Shown: positions 1-8,166 of the stretch, piece after piece
How positions within the stretch are numbered: position 1 is the stretch's first letter
How the letters are laid out: each line of letters opens with the position of its first letter
Source of the DNA: Solimonas_A sp035476855
Lineage (GTDB): Bacteria; Pseudomonadota; Gammaproteobacteria; Nevskiales; Nevskiaceae
Direction: 5' to 3'
DNA length: 16,935 nucleotides
Assembly (NCBI GenBank): GCA_035476855.1
Contig: DATILC010000058.1
Coordinates: 1-16,935, forward strand
Made by a program: the position numbers and the translations under genes
The notes under the pieces: generated by a model
Databases searched by the model: none
What the model saw: only the letters and a program-made list of their open reading frames with translations
What the model was told of the DNA's origin: nothing

Positions 1-66
1 GCCAATTCAACCAGTGTCCTGTATCAAGGGGCTGCTTCTTCGATTCCCTCCAAGCGCACCAGATTC

Positions 67-1077
67 TCAGACCACGATCCGCACGCCGCTGTCCGGATCG
101 TCCGTCAGGATCTCGAAGGCCGCGCGGTGCCGGGTCTCCAGCTTCAAGGATGGTTGGCCCTCCCGCTCCAGCAGCAGTTCGCAGGAGGCGATCTTGGAAT
201 TCAGGCACAGGTGGGTGCCACCCGGCGGGTTGCGGTAGGTCAGGCCGACGAAGTCTTCCCGCGAGGCCTCGATATGCCCGTGCAGACGCACGCCGCCCTG
301 GCTACTGGCGAATTCCCAGCGGAAATAGCGCCACTGACCGTGGGCGCGGAAGCCGCGCAGGATGCCGTTGAGCCGGTGCTCCTCATTGCCGATGCGCAGC
401 ACCGCCACGGTCAGCGTTGGCAGCCACAGCGGCCCGACCTTGAGCCGGGCGCTGATCAGTTCGAGGAAGGCCTCCGGCGCATTGTCGAAGCCGGCGACCT
501 GGCCCCAGGCGTAGCTGTCGGTGTGCTTGCTGCCCCAGTTGTGGTTCTCGCTGCCGACCCAGTCGTCGATCTGCAGGCTTTCGCCATCGACCTCGAGTGT
601 GCCGCTGAAACGTACCAGCGGCCGCGGCGTCACCGCCTTGGCCTTGGGGAAGCTGCGCCCGTACAGCGGCTCCGGCAGGAACAGCAGGGGGCTGCCGCCG
701 CCGCTGTAGCGCAGGTCCCAGCACAGCCGGTGCGGCTGTCGGATCTCCCCCTGCAGCAGTCCGGGGCGCAGGATCGCCTCGCCGATGCGCAGGTCCAGGC
801 CGGAGCCGCCGAAGGCACATTGCGCCAGCGGGATTTCGCTCTTGCCGGCACGGATCTGCCGCGAATCGCCGTCGAAGTGGATTGCCCACAACTCGCCCTC
901 GGCGAGGTCCGGGCGCCCCCGGGGCGCGAAGAGGGTGTAGCGGATCCAGAAGGCCTGCGGCCGCGTCGGGTGGTTGGCGCGCAGGAACCAGCTTTCGTAG
1001 TGGCCATCGCCCTGCCCCGGGCGGTAGCGCGGGGCTTGCCAGGCGGCGGCCCCGGACGGGGAGGCGGCGGCAGTCAT
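67..1077 (-). CDS. AttH/CrtC-like (hydroxyneurosporene synthase / tocopherol cyclase-like) lipocalin-fold protein
   Basis: A 336-residue protein resembling the AttH/CrtC/tocopherol-cyclase-like superfamily, which has two lipocalin-like halves. Visible signatures are GHYESWFLRANHP at residues 25-37 near the start, and DDWVGSENHNWGS followed by AWGQVAGFD at about 171-198, the conserved centre of the family. Relatives include carotenoid 1,2-hydratases and uncharacterised proteins beside lipid or terpenoid genes. No signal peptide is evident, so it is probably cytoplasmic or peripheral. The ATG at 1077 is the first possible start, because an in-frame TAG lies three codons upstream. The Shine-Dalgarno is poor (a GGAG lies too far upstream). 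The gene stands alone and is divergent from the DUF1631 gene. The substrate is unknown. The fold assignment is solid, but a hydratase or cyclase reaction should not be assumed. Confidence 0.8.
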   Translation of the reverse strand: MTAAASPSGAAAWQAPRYRPGQGDGHYESWFLRANHPTRPQAFWIRYTLFAPRGRPDLAEGELWAIHFDGDSRQIRAGKSEIPLAQCAFGGSGLDLRIGEAILRPGLLQGEIRQPHRLCWDLRYSGGGSPLLFLPEPLYGRSFPKAKAVTPRPLVRFSGTLEVDGESLQIDDWVGSENHNWGSKHTDSYAWGQVAGFDNAPEAFLELISARLKVGPLWLPTLTVAVLRIGNEEHRLNGILRGFRAHGQWRYFRWEFASSQGGVRLHGHIEASREDFVGLTYRNPPGGTHLCLNSKIASCELLLEREGQPSLKLETRHRAAFEILTDDPDSGVRIVV

Positions 1078-1387
1078 GCTGCAGTTCTACCAGTTCTCCG
1101 CTGAACGGGGATTTCAGCGGCCGGGCCTGGACGGGGGTATCGAAATGGCCATTCAGCCGGGGCCGCCGTGGTGCCGGACCGGAGTTCCGCCATGCCCGGC
1201 GAGCGGTCCGCCAGGCTGCTCTGGCGGCTGCGGTGCAATCGGCTAACATAGATGGCGCGCATAGCCGGCGTAGAACGGATTCATCAATGCGACAGGGAGA
1301 ATGCCGAGAGTCATCGGGCTGGGTAGTGGCATCCCGCGATCCCGCGGGACAGGAGCTTTCCATCCAGGTCGATGCGGCGGTCAGCAG
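1078..1387. other. Divergent intergenic region between AttH-like and DUF1631 genes
   Basis: About 310 bases without a convincing gene. It should hold the promoters of both flanking divergent genes, but no clear -35/-10 pair was found. A small perfect inverted repeat, TCCCGCG (1332-1338) and CGCGGGA (1343-1349) with a 4-base loop, lies 38 bases before the chosen DUF1631 start. The in-frame ATG at 1301 could lengthen the downstream protein by 29 residues, but its AGGGAG purine run sits only one base from the ATG, which is too close for a normal ribosome binding site. Confidence 0.4.
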
Positions 1388-2005
1388 ATGAGCAAACGAC
1401 CCCTGCCGGGCGATCCGGACGGCGCGCGCCCGCCCTCGTTGGCGCTGGCCGACCACCTCAAGCGGCTGGGCCATGCCGCGGGCGATGAACTGCGCAAGAA
1501 AGTGCGCTCCGGCATCAGCGATCACTTCGGCGAATTCCTGGCACAGCTGCCGCCGGTGCTGGCGGGACAGGGCCCGGAAGGGGCCGACCTGGCCCTTACC
1601 CTCAGCGACAACCACAAGAGCTGGCTCGACACCTACCTGCAGCGCGTCGATGCGCACATCCTCGGCGGCAAGGGCCATCGCGCCAACGGTGCCGCGCTGC
1701 CGGAGCGCACGCCGGCCGAGGTCACCCAGTACCGCGAGGCCCTGGTCAACGCCGAGGCCTTCCATCGCAAGCTGGTCAATGAACTCAACACCCGCGTCGA
1801 TCGCATCCGCCTGACGCTGTTCCTGCCGATCTACACCCGGGCACTGGCGCCGGTGGGGCTGGTCGAGGCGCTCAGCGATACCGCCGATGCCCTGGGCTGG
1901 CCGTCCAGCTTCCGGCCGCTGCTGTTCCGTGAATTCGAGGAGCGGGTCCTCGGCAACCTGGCCTCGCTCTACCGTGCCCTGATCGGCGCGCTGCGAGTGA
2001 TCTAG
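1388..2005 (+). CDS. DUF1631-family protein, N-terminal part (ends at in-frame TAG)
   Basis: A 205-residue product from the ATG at 1388. It is charged and mostly helical, with no signal peptide. The last ~55 residues (ALAPVGLVEALSD, then FRPLLFREFEERVLGNLASL) resemble the N-terminal domain boundary of DUF1631 proteins, which are long cytoplasmic proteobacterial proteins of unknown function. It ends at TAG 2003-2005. The codons CCG and ATG follow in the same frame, and the second half of the family continues from there. The intact gene would therefore read through 1388-3025, about 544 codons, short for a family usually above 700. Either the gene has been split by a nonsense change (CAG to TAG would suffice), or the two halves are translated separately, or there is a base-call error. 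The start at 1301 is a weaker alternative. Confidence 0.6.
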   Translation: MSKRPLPGDPDGARPPSLALADHLKRLGHAAGDELRKKVRSGISDHFGEFLAQLPPVLAGQGPEGADLALTLSDNHKSWLDTYLQRVDAHILGGKGHRANGAALPERTPAEVTQYREALVNAEAFHRKLVNELNTRVDRIRLTLFLPIYTRALAPVGLVEALSDTADALGWPSSFRPLLFREFEERVLGNLASLYRALIGALRVI

Positions 2006-2008
2006 CCG

Positions 2009-3025
2009 ATGGCGGCGCGTGCCATGACCGAAGGCCCGGCGCCGAGCCGGCCGCCGACGCTGGCGGCACCGATCCCTGAGCACTCTGCGCCGTCGGCGGC
2101 GCCGTTGCCCGAGGTGGTGGTGCACCACGTGCCGCTGCCGAAGGTCGACAGCCATACCGTGTCGATGCTGCAGCACTTTGCCGTCGACGCCAGCCAGACC
2201 GGCTACAACGACGGCTCGCTGGCGGCCGACCTGCTGTCGCTGGCCGAGAACAAGTCGCTGGAGGGGCTGGCCGACGCCCTGCGCCATGTGCCGCTGCAGC
2301 GCATGTCGCTGGCCGGCCAGTTCGTCAGCGATGCCATCTCCGACCCTTTCATCACCGACGAGCTGCGCTCGCGCCATGAGTCGGTGCGCTTTCCGGTGGT
2401 GAAGTCGGCACTGGCCGACGCCACTGTGTTCACCGCCGCCAGCCATCCGATCAACAGCCTGGTCAATGACTTGATGCTGAAGTCCGCCACCTCGCGCCTG
2501 ACCGGCAATGTCGAGGCGCGGATGGCGGTGGAGCGGCTCGAACAGGTGCTGGTGCAGTTCGACCTCGCGCCGGAGTTCGTGCGCGAGGCGATGCTGACGC
2601 AGCAGCCGATCGACGAGGCGCAGATCCAGCGCTTCCTCGAGATGAAGCGCGAGGAAGCCGAGGTCCGTCGCCAGGCGGTGCTCAACGAGTGCCGCCGGCT
2701 GGTGTCGCGCGAGGTCGAACGCCAGACTTTTGCCCGCAACATCACGCCGGCGACGCTGAAGTTCCTCAAGACCATCTGGGGCCCGCTGCTGATGAAGCGC
2801 CTGCTGCGCGACGGTGGCGACGCGGATGGCTGGAAGCAGGGCCTGCAGCTGATGGAACGCCTGGTCGACGAGGTCGAGATGCGCGCGCTGGAAGAGGGCT
2901 CCAGCCCCGAGTGGCGCGAGATGATGCTGCTGCTGCGCGAGGCCCTGATCGCCGAGGGCATGTCCCCCGAGCGTGCCGGCGAGACCCTGGTCGGGATGCA
3001 GCAGCGGCCGCCGCCGGCGCTCTGA
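2009..3025 (+). CDS. DUF1631-family protein, C-terminal part
   Basis: A 338-residue product in the same frame as the preceding half, separated from it by TAG CCG. After a proline/alanine-rich linker (residues 1-45) it shows DUF1631 C-terminal features: VSMLQHF near 50; RFPVVKSALADATVF followed by ASHPINSLVNDLM near 126-155, like the family's conserved helix with SHP; a charged EMKREEAEVRRQ helix near 212; and FLKTIWGPLLMKRLLRD near 250, like the family's terminal FL-x-PW-x-LL helix. It has no membrane segment or signal peptide. No good Shine-Dalgarno precedes the ATG, so separate expression would depend on termination-reinitiation at the adjacent TAG. It ends 3 bases from the convergent VOC/MDR gene, which leaves no room for a terminator. 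The function is unknown. Confidence 0.6.
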   Translation: MAARAMTEGPAPSRPPTLAAPIPEHSAPSAAPLPEVVVHHVPLPKVDSHTVSMLQHFAVDASQTGYNDGSLAADLLSLAENKSLEGLADALRHVPLQRMSLAGQFVSDAISDPFITDELRSRHESVRFPVVKSALADATVFTAASHPINSLVNDLMLKSATSRLTGNVEARMAVERLEQVLVQFDLAPEFVREAMLTQQPIDEAQIQRFLEMKREEAEVRRQAVLNECRRLVSREVERQTFARNITPATLKFLKTIWGPLLMKRLLRDGGDADGWKQGLQLMERLVDEVEMRALEEGSSPEWREMMLLLREALIAEGMSPERAGETLVGMQQRPPPAL

Positions 3026-3028
3026 GTC

Positions 3029-4501
3029 TTACCCCCGGGGCAACAGCAGGATTTTGCCGCCGACGCGGCCCTGTTCCATCAGCCGGTGCGCCTCGGCGAC
3101 CTGCGCCAGCGGCAGGCGATGCGCGATCGGCGTGCGCCGTCCTGGCCGATCCATCTCACGCGCAAAGCGCAGCAGACGCGGGCCGTCGAAACGCACCACC
3201 AGCGAGGTGAAGCGCTGTGTCGAGGCGGCCGGCGGGTTCGGTGGCGGGAAGGCGGTCGAGGCCAGCACGCCCTCCGGCTTGAGCGCTGCGAACAGCCGCT
3301 CCGCGACGCCGCCGCCGACGGTGTCGGCGACGAAGTCGAAGGGGCCGGCAGCGACCACGGCGGCCGCGTCCTCCAGGTCGATCACGCCCGCCAGCGGCAG
3401 GCCTGCGAACTGCCCGTGGTCCGCGCCGCGGATGCCGGCGTAAACCCGGGCTCCGGCGTCCAGCGCCGCCAGCAGTGCGGCGCGTCCGCTGGAGCCGGCC
3501 GCGCCAGTGACCAGGCCCAGCGAGCCCGCCGCGGGACGGATGCCCCGTTCGACCAGCTGGGTGCCGGTCAGCACACCGGTCGGCAGCGCGGCGGCATCGA
3601 CCAGGTCCAGCGCTTCCGGTACCCGAGCGAGGCTCGCTGCGTCCGCGACCATGCAGCCGGCATAAGCGCCGTCGGCGATCGGATTGACCATGCCCATCAC
3701 CCGGTCGCCGGGCGCAAAGCTGCTGACGCCGCTGCCGACCGCATCGACGATGCCGGAGACATCGCCGCCCAGCCGTGCCGGAAAGCTCAGCGGCATCCAG
3801 GCGCGCAGATCGCCGCGCCGCGCCTTGAGGTCGACCGGGTTGACCGCGGCCGCGGCGACGCGGATGCGCACCTGGCCGGGGCCGGGCAGCGGTTCGGCGA
3901 CAGTCTCGATGCGGAACTGCTCGACGCCGCCATAGCCCTGCAACAGCGCCGCCTGCATCGTTCCCGCGACGGGCATGGCGGCAGGCGTGACGGCGCGTGC
4001 GGCCCGCGCATAGCCGCGGCTGCGTGCCTGCAACAGTCCGAGGAAGCCGGCAAAGGACGGCGTGTTCTCCAGCAGTTCGAGGATCACGCCCGGTGCTTCG
4101 GCCGAGCGGAAATAGACGTAGCGCTGGCCGCTGAGGTCGACGCCCTCGGCGAAGCGCTCCATGCCCCGCGCCACCGCGGCCTCGCTGTCGCGCTGGATGT
4201 CGTCGCTGAGCGCGGCCAGGCGTTGCAGGCCGATGATCGGGCGGTCCAGCGCATCGTGGAACGGCGAGGGTCCGCGGCCCTGCACCTGGATCAGCTCGAT
4301 CAGCTGCTCGCCGTGCATCGCCAGCGCGACGTCGAAGGGCAGCGTTACCGGCCGGCCCTCGTATTGCATCTGCAGGGTCAGTCCGCGGTAGACGCTCCAG
4401 GGACCGACACCGACGCGGCTTTCCCAGAAACCGATCAGGCGATCGAGATCGTCGGTGGCGTAGCTGATCTGCCGGATCGGGCCCAGCCAGGAAGTGCTCA
4501 T
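3029..4501 (-). CDS. VOC (glyoxalase-fold) domain fused to zinc-independent MDR quinone oxidoreductase
   Basis: A 490-residue two-domain protein. Residues ~8-147 form a VOC/glyoxalase-like domain (QISYATDDLDRLIGFW, then LIELIQ, GLQRLA, VILELLE). Residues ~182-490 form a quinone-oxidoreductase-type medium-chain dehydrogenase (NPVDLKARRGD at 221-231, GGDVSGIVDAVG at 245-256, and the NAD(P)-binding run VTGAAGSSGRAAL at 331-343). No catalytic-zinc cysteine cluster is seen, as expected for this branch. In the VOC half, positions that often hold metal-binding histidines are Q11 and Q93-R94, so a canonical metal site is doubtful. MDR relatives reduce enones or quinones with NADPH; the substrate here is unknown. 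The start overlaps the SDR stop (ATGA, 4 bases), so the two are translationally coupled. An internal ATG at 3958 (M182) sits exactly at the MDR domain start. The reading frame is continuous. Confidence 0.85.
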   Translation of the reverse strand: MSTSWLGPIRQISYATDDLDRLIGFWESRVGVGPWSVYRGLTLQMQYEGRPVTLPFDVALAMHGEQLIELIQVQGRGPSPFHDALDRPIIGLQRLAALSDDIQRDSEAAVARGMERFAEGVDLSGQRYVYFRSAEAPGVILELLENTPSFAGFLGLLQARSRGYARAARAVTPAAMPVAGTMQAALLQGYGGVEQFRIETVAEPLPGPGQVRIRVAAAAVNPVDLKARRGDLRAWMPLSFPARLGGDVSGIVDAVGSGVSSFAPGDRVMGMVNPIADGAYAGCMVADAASLARVPEALDLVDAAALPTGVLTGTQLVERGIRPAAGSLGLVTGAAGSSGRAALLAALDAGARVYAGIRGADHGQFAGLPLAGVIDLEDAAAVVAAGPFDFVADTVGGGVAERLFAALKPEGVLASTAFPPPNPPAASTQRFTSLVVRFDGPRLLRFAREMDRPGRRTPIAHRLPLAQVAEAHRLMEQGRVGGKILLLPRG

Positions 4502-5433
4502 GGCTGCGTTCCGATCCAGGCCAGGGTTTCATCCCAGAGCCGCGCCGAGACCTGCGCATCCTGCGCATCGCGGCTGGGCGTGGCCGGCTGGCAGTTGCGG
4601 AAGTAGCGGCCGCCTTGCAGCTGTGGCTGCGTCGCGCAGAGCACCGAGGTCTGTGCGCCTTCCTCCGGCGTCAGCAGGAAGAATGCTTCGACCGGCGCCA
4701 TCAGGCGCCGCAGCCGCGCGATCCCGGGATGGCCGGCGAGGCCCTTGTCGGCGATGCGCGTGTAGACCGCGCCCGGGTGCAGGCAGTAGCTCTGGATCTG
4801 CGGTGCGTGGCGGCGCTGCTGCTCGAAGCTGGCATGCACCAGCGCCAGCTTGGAGTTGCCGTAGGCGGCCCAGGAGTTGTAGCGCGCCGGCGGCGCGAAC
4901 AGCCCGGCATTGCTGCCGCGGGCATGCAGCATCGACACCACATTGACGATGCGTGCTTCGCCGCGCTGCGCCGCCGTGGCCTGCAGCAGCGGCAGCAGGC
5001 GCTGCGTCAGCTGCGCGCTGCCGAGGTAGTTGGTGCGCCACTGGATTTCGTGGCCGTCGGCGGACAGCCGCGGCTGTTTCCACTCCGACATCAGGTCGAG
5101 GTGGATGCCGGCATTGTTGACCAGCACGTCGAGCTGTCCGCCGTGGGTCTGGCGGTACCAGTCGGCGAAGGTTGCCACCGAGCTCGCATCGGCCAGGTCC
5201 AGAACATGCGCATCGACCGCACCGCCGCTGGCCTGCCGCAGCTGCATGGCGGCGGCCTCCGGCGCGCCGCGCGTGGTCACGGTCACCTGTGCCCCCCAGG
5301 CGGCCAGCGTGCGCGCGGTCTCGTAGCCGATCGAGCCCGGACTGGCGCCGGTAACGATGATGCGGCGGCCCTGGAGGTCCACGCGCGGCGCGCGCGGTGC
5401 ATTGACGAACAACCTGCGCAGCCACTGCAGCAT
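4498..5433 (-). CDS. SDR-family oxidoreductase (retinol-dehydrogenase-like)
   Basis: A 311-residue classical short-chain dehydrogenase. The cofactor loop is TGASPGSIG (28-36), one residue longer than the usual TGxxxGxG. NNAG lies at 106-109, N135 in TNYLG, the catalytic serine is S167 (NVVSM), and the YxxxK pair is Y191 and K195. LHPGAVYTRI follows. The amphipathic, basic N-terminus (LQWLRRLFV) and the overall pattern resemble retinol/WW-domain-type SDRs, which interconvert alcohols and ketones or aldehydes of hydrophobic molecules with NAD(P)H. A strong GGAGG Shine-Dalgarno lies 7 bases before the ATG, within a hairpin (5441-5482). The gene follows the DUF1302 gene after 77 bases and overlaps the VOC/MDR start by 4. 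The enzyme class is certain; the substrate is not. Confidence 0.9.
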   Translation of the reverse strand: MLQWLRRLFVNAPRAPRVDLQGRRIIVTGASPGSIGYETARTLAAWGAQVTVTTRGAPEAAAMQLRQASGGAVDAHVLDLADASSVATFADWYRQTHGGQLDVLVNNAGIHLDLMSEWKQPRLSADGHEIQWRTNYLGSAQLTQRLLPLLQATAAQRGEARIVNVVSMLHARGSNAGLFAPPARYNSWAAYGNSKLALVHASFEQQRRHAPQIQSYCLHPGAVYTRIADKGLAGHPGIARLRRLMAPVEAFFLLTPEEGAQTSVLCATQPQLQGGRYFRNCQPATPSRDAQDAQVSARLWDETLAWIGTQP

Positions 5434-5440
5434 GGGTCGG

Positions 5441-5482
5441 CCTCCGGGCCTGGCGATGGCCTATTACCTGCCAGGTCCGGAG
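5441..5482 (-). promoter_or_regulatory. Intercistronic hairpin enclosing the SDR Shine-Dalgarno
   Basis: In the minus-strand transcript, CTCCGGACCTGGC (5482-5470) can pair with GCCAGGCCCGGAG (5454-5442): six pairs, one A-C mismatch, six pairs, around a 15-base loop. The last four bases of the 3' arm plus the next base form GGAGG, the Shine-Dalgarno of the SDR gene, 7 bases from its ATG at 5433. No T-tract follows, so it is not an intrinsic terminator. It could limit SDR translation or protect the 3' end of the DUF1302 message. Confidence 0.5.
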
Positions 5483-5510
5483 TGCCGGCTTGCTGCGAAC
5501 GGAGTAGGGC

Positions 5511-8138
5511 TTAGAACTGCACTTTCACGAAAGCCTGCGCAAAGTCGCGGTCGCGGTACAGGTTGTAGACGCCGCCGCCGGTGAACCAGGTGTAGCCCAG
5601 GTTCAGCGACAGCGCCGACTTGTAGCGCGTCTCCACCACCAGCGCGGCGGTCTTGCGGCCTTCGACGAAGTTGCTGGCCAGGCCCGGCGAGGTGCCATCG
5701 ACGTCGTGCTTCCAGATGATCTGCGGCATCAGCGAAATGCCCGGCAGCACCGATTCGTACTTGATCTGGCTGATCAGCACATAGCCCCAGGAAACCTTGT
5801 CGGGATAGCCGCGCAGATCCTGTTGGTGCGGGTTGAAGCGTTCGCCATCAGGGCCCCAGGAGCAGGCCTGGTTGGATGAGCAGGCCTGGCGTTGCGAGGC
5901 GGCGTCGCGGTATTGGCTGCCGCTGCCGTCGGCGCCGGCGCTGGCGTGGTTGAAGGTACCCGGGGCTTCCAGCTGCAGCTCATTGAGTGCCGGCAGTTCA
6001 GGCACCCAGGTGGCGCCGGTCTCGAACAGCAGGATCACCTGGTCGGCGCCCAGCGGGTTGTCGGTGGCGCCGGCGACGTAGGTGCCGCCGAAGTTGAACT
6101 GGTAGCTGTCGAAGTGCTCCCAGCCACGGATGTAGCTGTTGGCCGGGTTGGTGCCGACCACGCCGCCGCGGTAGGGCACGATGAAGGAGGGGAAGGCGCG
6201 GCCGGAGCCGACCATGTGGCCGATCAGCAGGTCGTAGCTGTCGGTGTAGGCGCCGGGTGTGCCGGCGGCATCGACCACGAAGTCACTGCCACTGTAGACG
6301 CAGACCCCCTGAGCATCGAGCACCGGTGCGCGCAACGCGCAGACCGAAGGGTCCTGGTAGACGCCGACGCCGCCGACCATGTCCAGCGGCAGGCCGGCCT
6401 GGCTGAGGCCGTCGAGCAGGCCGGTGACCAGGCGCTGCAGCGGCAGGGGCAGCAGGCCGGTGACCAGGCCACTGCCATTGCCGGTGCCGGCGCAGCCGGC
6501 GTCGGGCAGGTGGCAATTGCTCAGGGTCGGGCCGAAGCCGGCGAAGGCGAGGTCCTCGACGTCGACCTGCAGCGGTGCATCCGGCCGGTACGCCACTTCG
6601 CCCTGCAGCGACAGATCGCCCGCCGTGGTGTTGAAGGACAGCCCGTACATGCGGATGTCCTCCGGATACTCCAGCTGGATCTTCAGCGTGTCGAAGGGCA
6701 CGGCATTGTCGGTGGCGCCGGCAGGATCGTTGGCGCCGCCCAGCGCGGCATGCAGCAGCGGAATGTCGGCGCAGGCCAGCAGGAAGGCCACCGAACTGCT
6801 GGTGTGCTTGGCGCAGCCCTCGTCCACCGAATACACGCTGACGTAGGGATTGCGCGCATGCGTGTTGCTGAAATAGAAGCCCAGCTCGGTGCCTTCGTTG
6901 AGCCACTCGGCGTAATACTTCAGCGCGATGCCGTACTGGCCGCCGCCATCCGGCTCGCGGTCGCGCAGGCGCTGCGCTGTGCTGGTGGTATTGGTCAGGC
7001 CCGACAGCGGGTTGTCGAGCAGGATGCCCATGCTGTCCGGGTCTTCCGCACCGCCACCGAAGCCGATGTTGAGGTTGCTGATGGCGTTGTTGCTGCCGAC
7101 GTCGAGGAACGACAGGTAGGAGCCCGGCGCCGGCGCCTCCAGCGGCTGCCACTCGTACTGGTAGAAGCCTTCCAGCGTGGTGTTCTCGAAGGCCTCCATC
7201 GACAGGAAGGCCATGCCGACCGGCTGGAACACTTCCTCGACCTGGAAGCCGGTGCGATAGAAGTTGTTGGCGTTGACCGGGTTGACGGTGTTGATCGAGT
7301 CGAACACCAGCAACGTCGACTCGCCCCAGTTCACTGCCTGGCGGCCGAGCTTGAACGTCAGTTCCTTCTCGCCCCACAGCGGCAGGCGGCCGTAGACGAA
7401 GGCATCGAGCAGCTGCAGGTCGGTGCCGATCTGGCGCAGGGTCTCGCCGTCGGAGCGCTTTTCGCGCACCGCGCCGCCGCGGCCGTAGACGATGCCGCAG
7501 GGGCCGCCCGAGGGATTGCGATAGTCCGGACACTTCGTCGAATCATTGCGCACGAACAGCGACACCGGCAGCGGCAGGGCCAGCGGCACGATCTCCTGTC
7601 CCGGCATCGAGGCGTGGCCGACGTCGAGATGATTCGACGCAGTGATGCGGTTGGGATGACGCTCGGTGAAATCGTTGTTGACGAAGTCGAAGAAGTACAG
7701 GCCCTTGACGAACAGGCCCCAGTCGCCCAGCGACAGGGTCAGGTCGCTGGTGACCTTGAGCGGCGCCTGCACGAGGTCGTGCTTGTCGTAGTTGAGATTG
7801 CCGTCGTCGGCATTGACCGTGTACTGGCCGCGGCCCTGCGCCAGCCGCTCGGCGGGAAAACTCTGGGTGCGGAACAGGCCCTGGCAGCTCTGGTACAGCG
7901 TGTGGCCGTCGGCAGTGCGGCCACAGAGATCGGGATCGAGATTGCTCTTGCCGACCAGGTCCGGGCTGCGGTCTTCCATGCGCCAGGCGGCGCCGGCGGT
8001 CAACGTGGTGTTGAGCACTCCATCGATCTGCGCGTCCTCGCCCCAGGGCAGGCTGAAGTTCAGCGCCAGCGCGCTCGCGCAGGGTGCGGCCAGCAGCAGG
8101 CCCAACGTCAGGCGCAGTGCCGTTTGCAGATTCCTCAT
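5511..8138 (-). CDS. DUF1302-family outer-membrane protein
   Basis: An 875-residue exported protein from the ATG at 8138, chosen because AAGGA lies 7 bases upstream (8146-8150) and a signal peptide starts at that methionine (RNLQTALRLTLGLLLAAPC, with likely cleavage after SALA near 26). The mature start, with ALNFSLPWGED, LNTTLTAGAAWRMEDRSPDL and a later FVKGLYFFDFVNND, is typical of DUF1302 proteins, which are predicted outer-membrane beta-barrels found beside lipid, sterol, hydrocarbon and polyester metabolism genes. The C-terminus, with alternating residues ending FVKVQF, is the usual barrel-assembly signal with a terminal phenylalanine. It is longer than many members, with long glycine- and proline-rich inserts. 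The DUF1329 partner often found next to this family is absent. It lies 28 bases after the aldehyde dehydrogenase gene, so the two are very likely co-transcribed. A role in uptake or display of the hydrophobic substrate is inferred. Confidence 0.87.
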   Translation of the reverse strand: MRNLQTALRLTLGLLLAAPCASALALNFSLPWGEDAQIDGVLNTTLTAGAAWRMEDRSPDLVGKSNLDPDLCGRTADGHTLYQSCQGLFRTQSFPAERLAQGRGQYTVNADDGNLNYDKHDLVQAPLKVTSDLTLSLGDWGLFVKGLYFFDFVNNDFTERHPNRITASNHLDVGHASMPGQEIVPLALPLPVSLFVRNDSTKCPDYRNPSGGPCGIVYGRGGAVREKRSDGETLRQIGTDLQLLDAFVYGRLPLWGEKELTFKLGRQAVNWGESTLLVFDSINTVNPVNANNFYRTGFQVEEVFQPVGMAFLSMEAFENTTLEGFYQYEWQPLEAPAPGSYLSFLDVGSNNAISNLNIGFGGGAEDPDSMGILLDNPLSGLTNTTSTAQRLRDREPDGGGQYGIALKYYAEWLNEGTELGFYFSNTHARNPYVSVYSVDEGCAKHTSSSVAFLLACADIPLLHAALGGANDPAGATDNAVPFDTLKIQLEYPEDIRMYGLSFNTTAGDLSLQGEVAYRPDAPLQVDVEDLAFAGFGPTLSNCHLPDAGCAGTGNGSGLVTGLLPLPLQRLVTGLLDGLSQAGLPLDMVGGVGVYQDPSVCALRAPVLDAQGVCVYSGSDFVVDAAGTPGAYTDSYDLLIGHMVGSGRAFPSFIVPYRGGVVGTNPANSYIRGWEHFDSYQFNFGGTYVAGATDNPLGADQVILLFETGATWVPELPALNELQLEAPGTFNHASAGADGSGSQYRDAASQRQACSSNQACSWGPDGERFNPHQQDLRGYPDKVSWGYVLISQIKYESVLPGISLMPQIIWKHDVDGTSPGLASNFVEGRKTAALVVETRYKSALSLNLGYTWFTGGGVYNLYRDRDFAQAFVKVQF

Positions 8139-8166
8139 CGCAGTTTCCTTGTCGTGTTCTTGTCGG

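Noticed and set aside
383..2446. A 687-codon open frame on the minus strand across the AttH-like and DUF1631 genes
   Set aside because: It is low-complexity, rich in R, A, G, Q and H, and antisense to or out of frame with recognisable genes. Long spurious frames are expected at this GC content.
3029..4501. Frameshift artefact joining VOC and MDR genes
   Set aside because: Both domains and the ~35-residue linker lie in one uninterrupted frame with no change of frame needed, so a true fusion is the direct reading.
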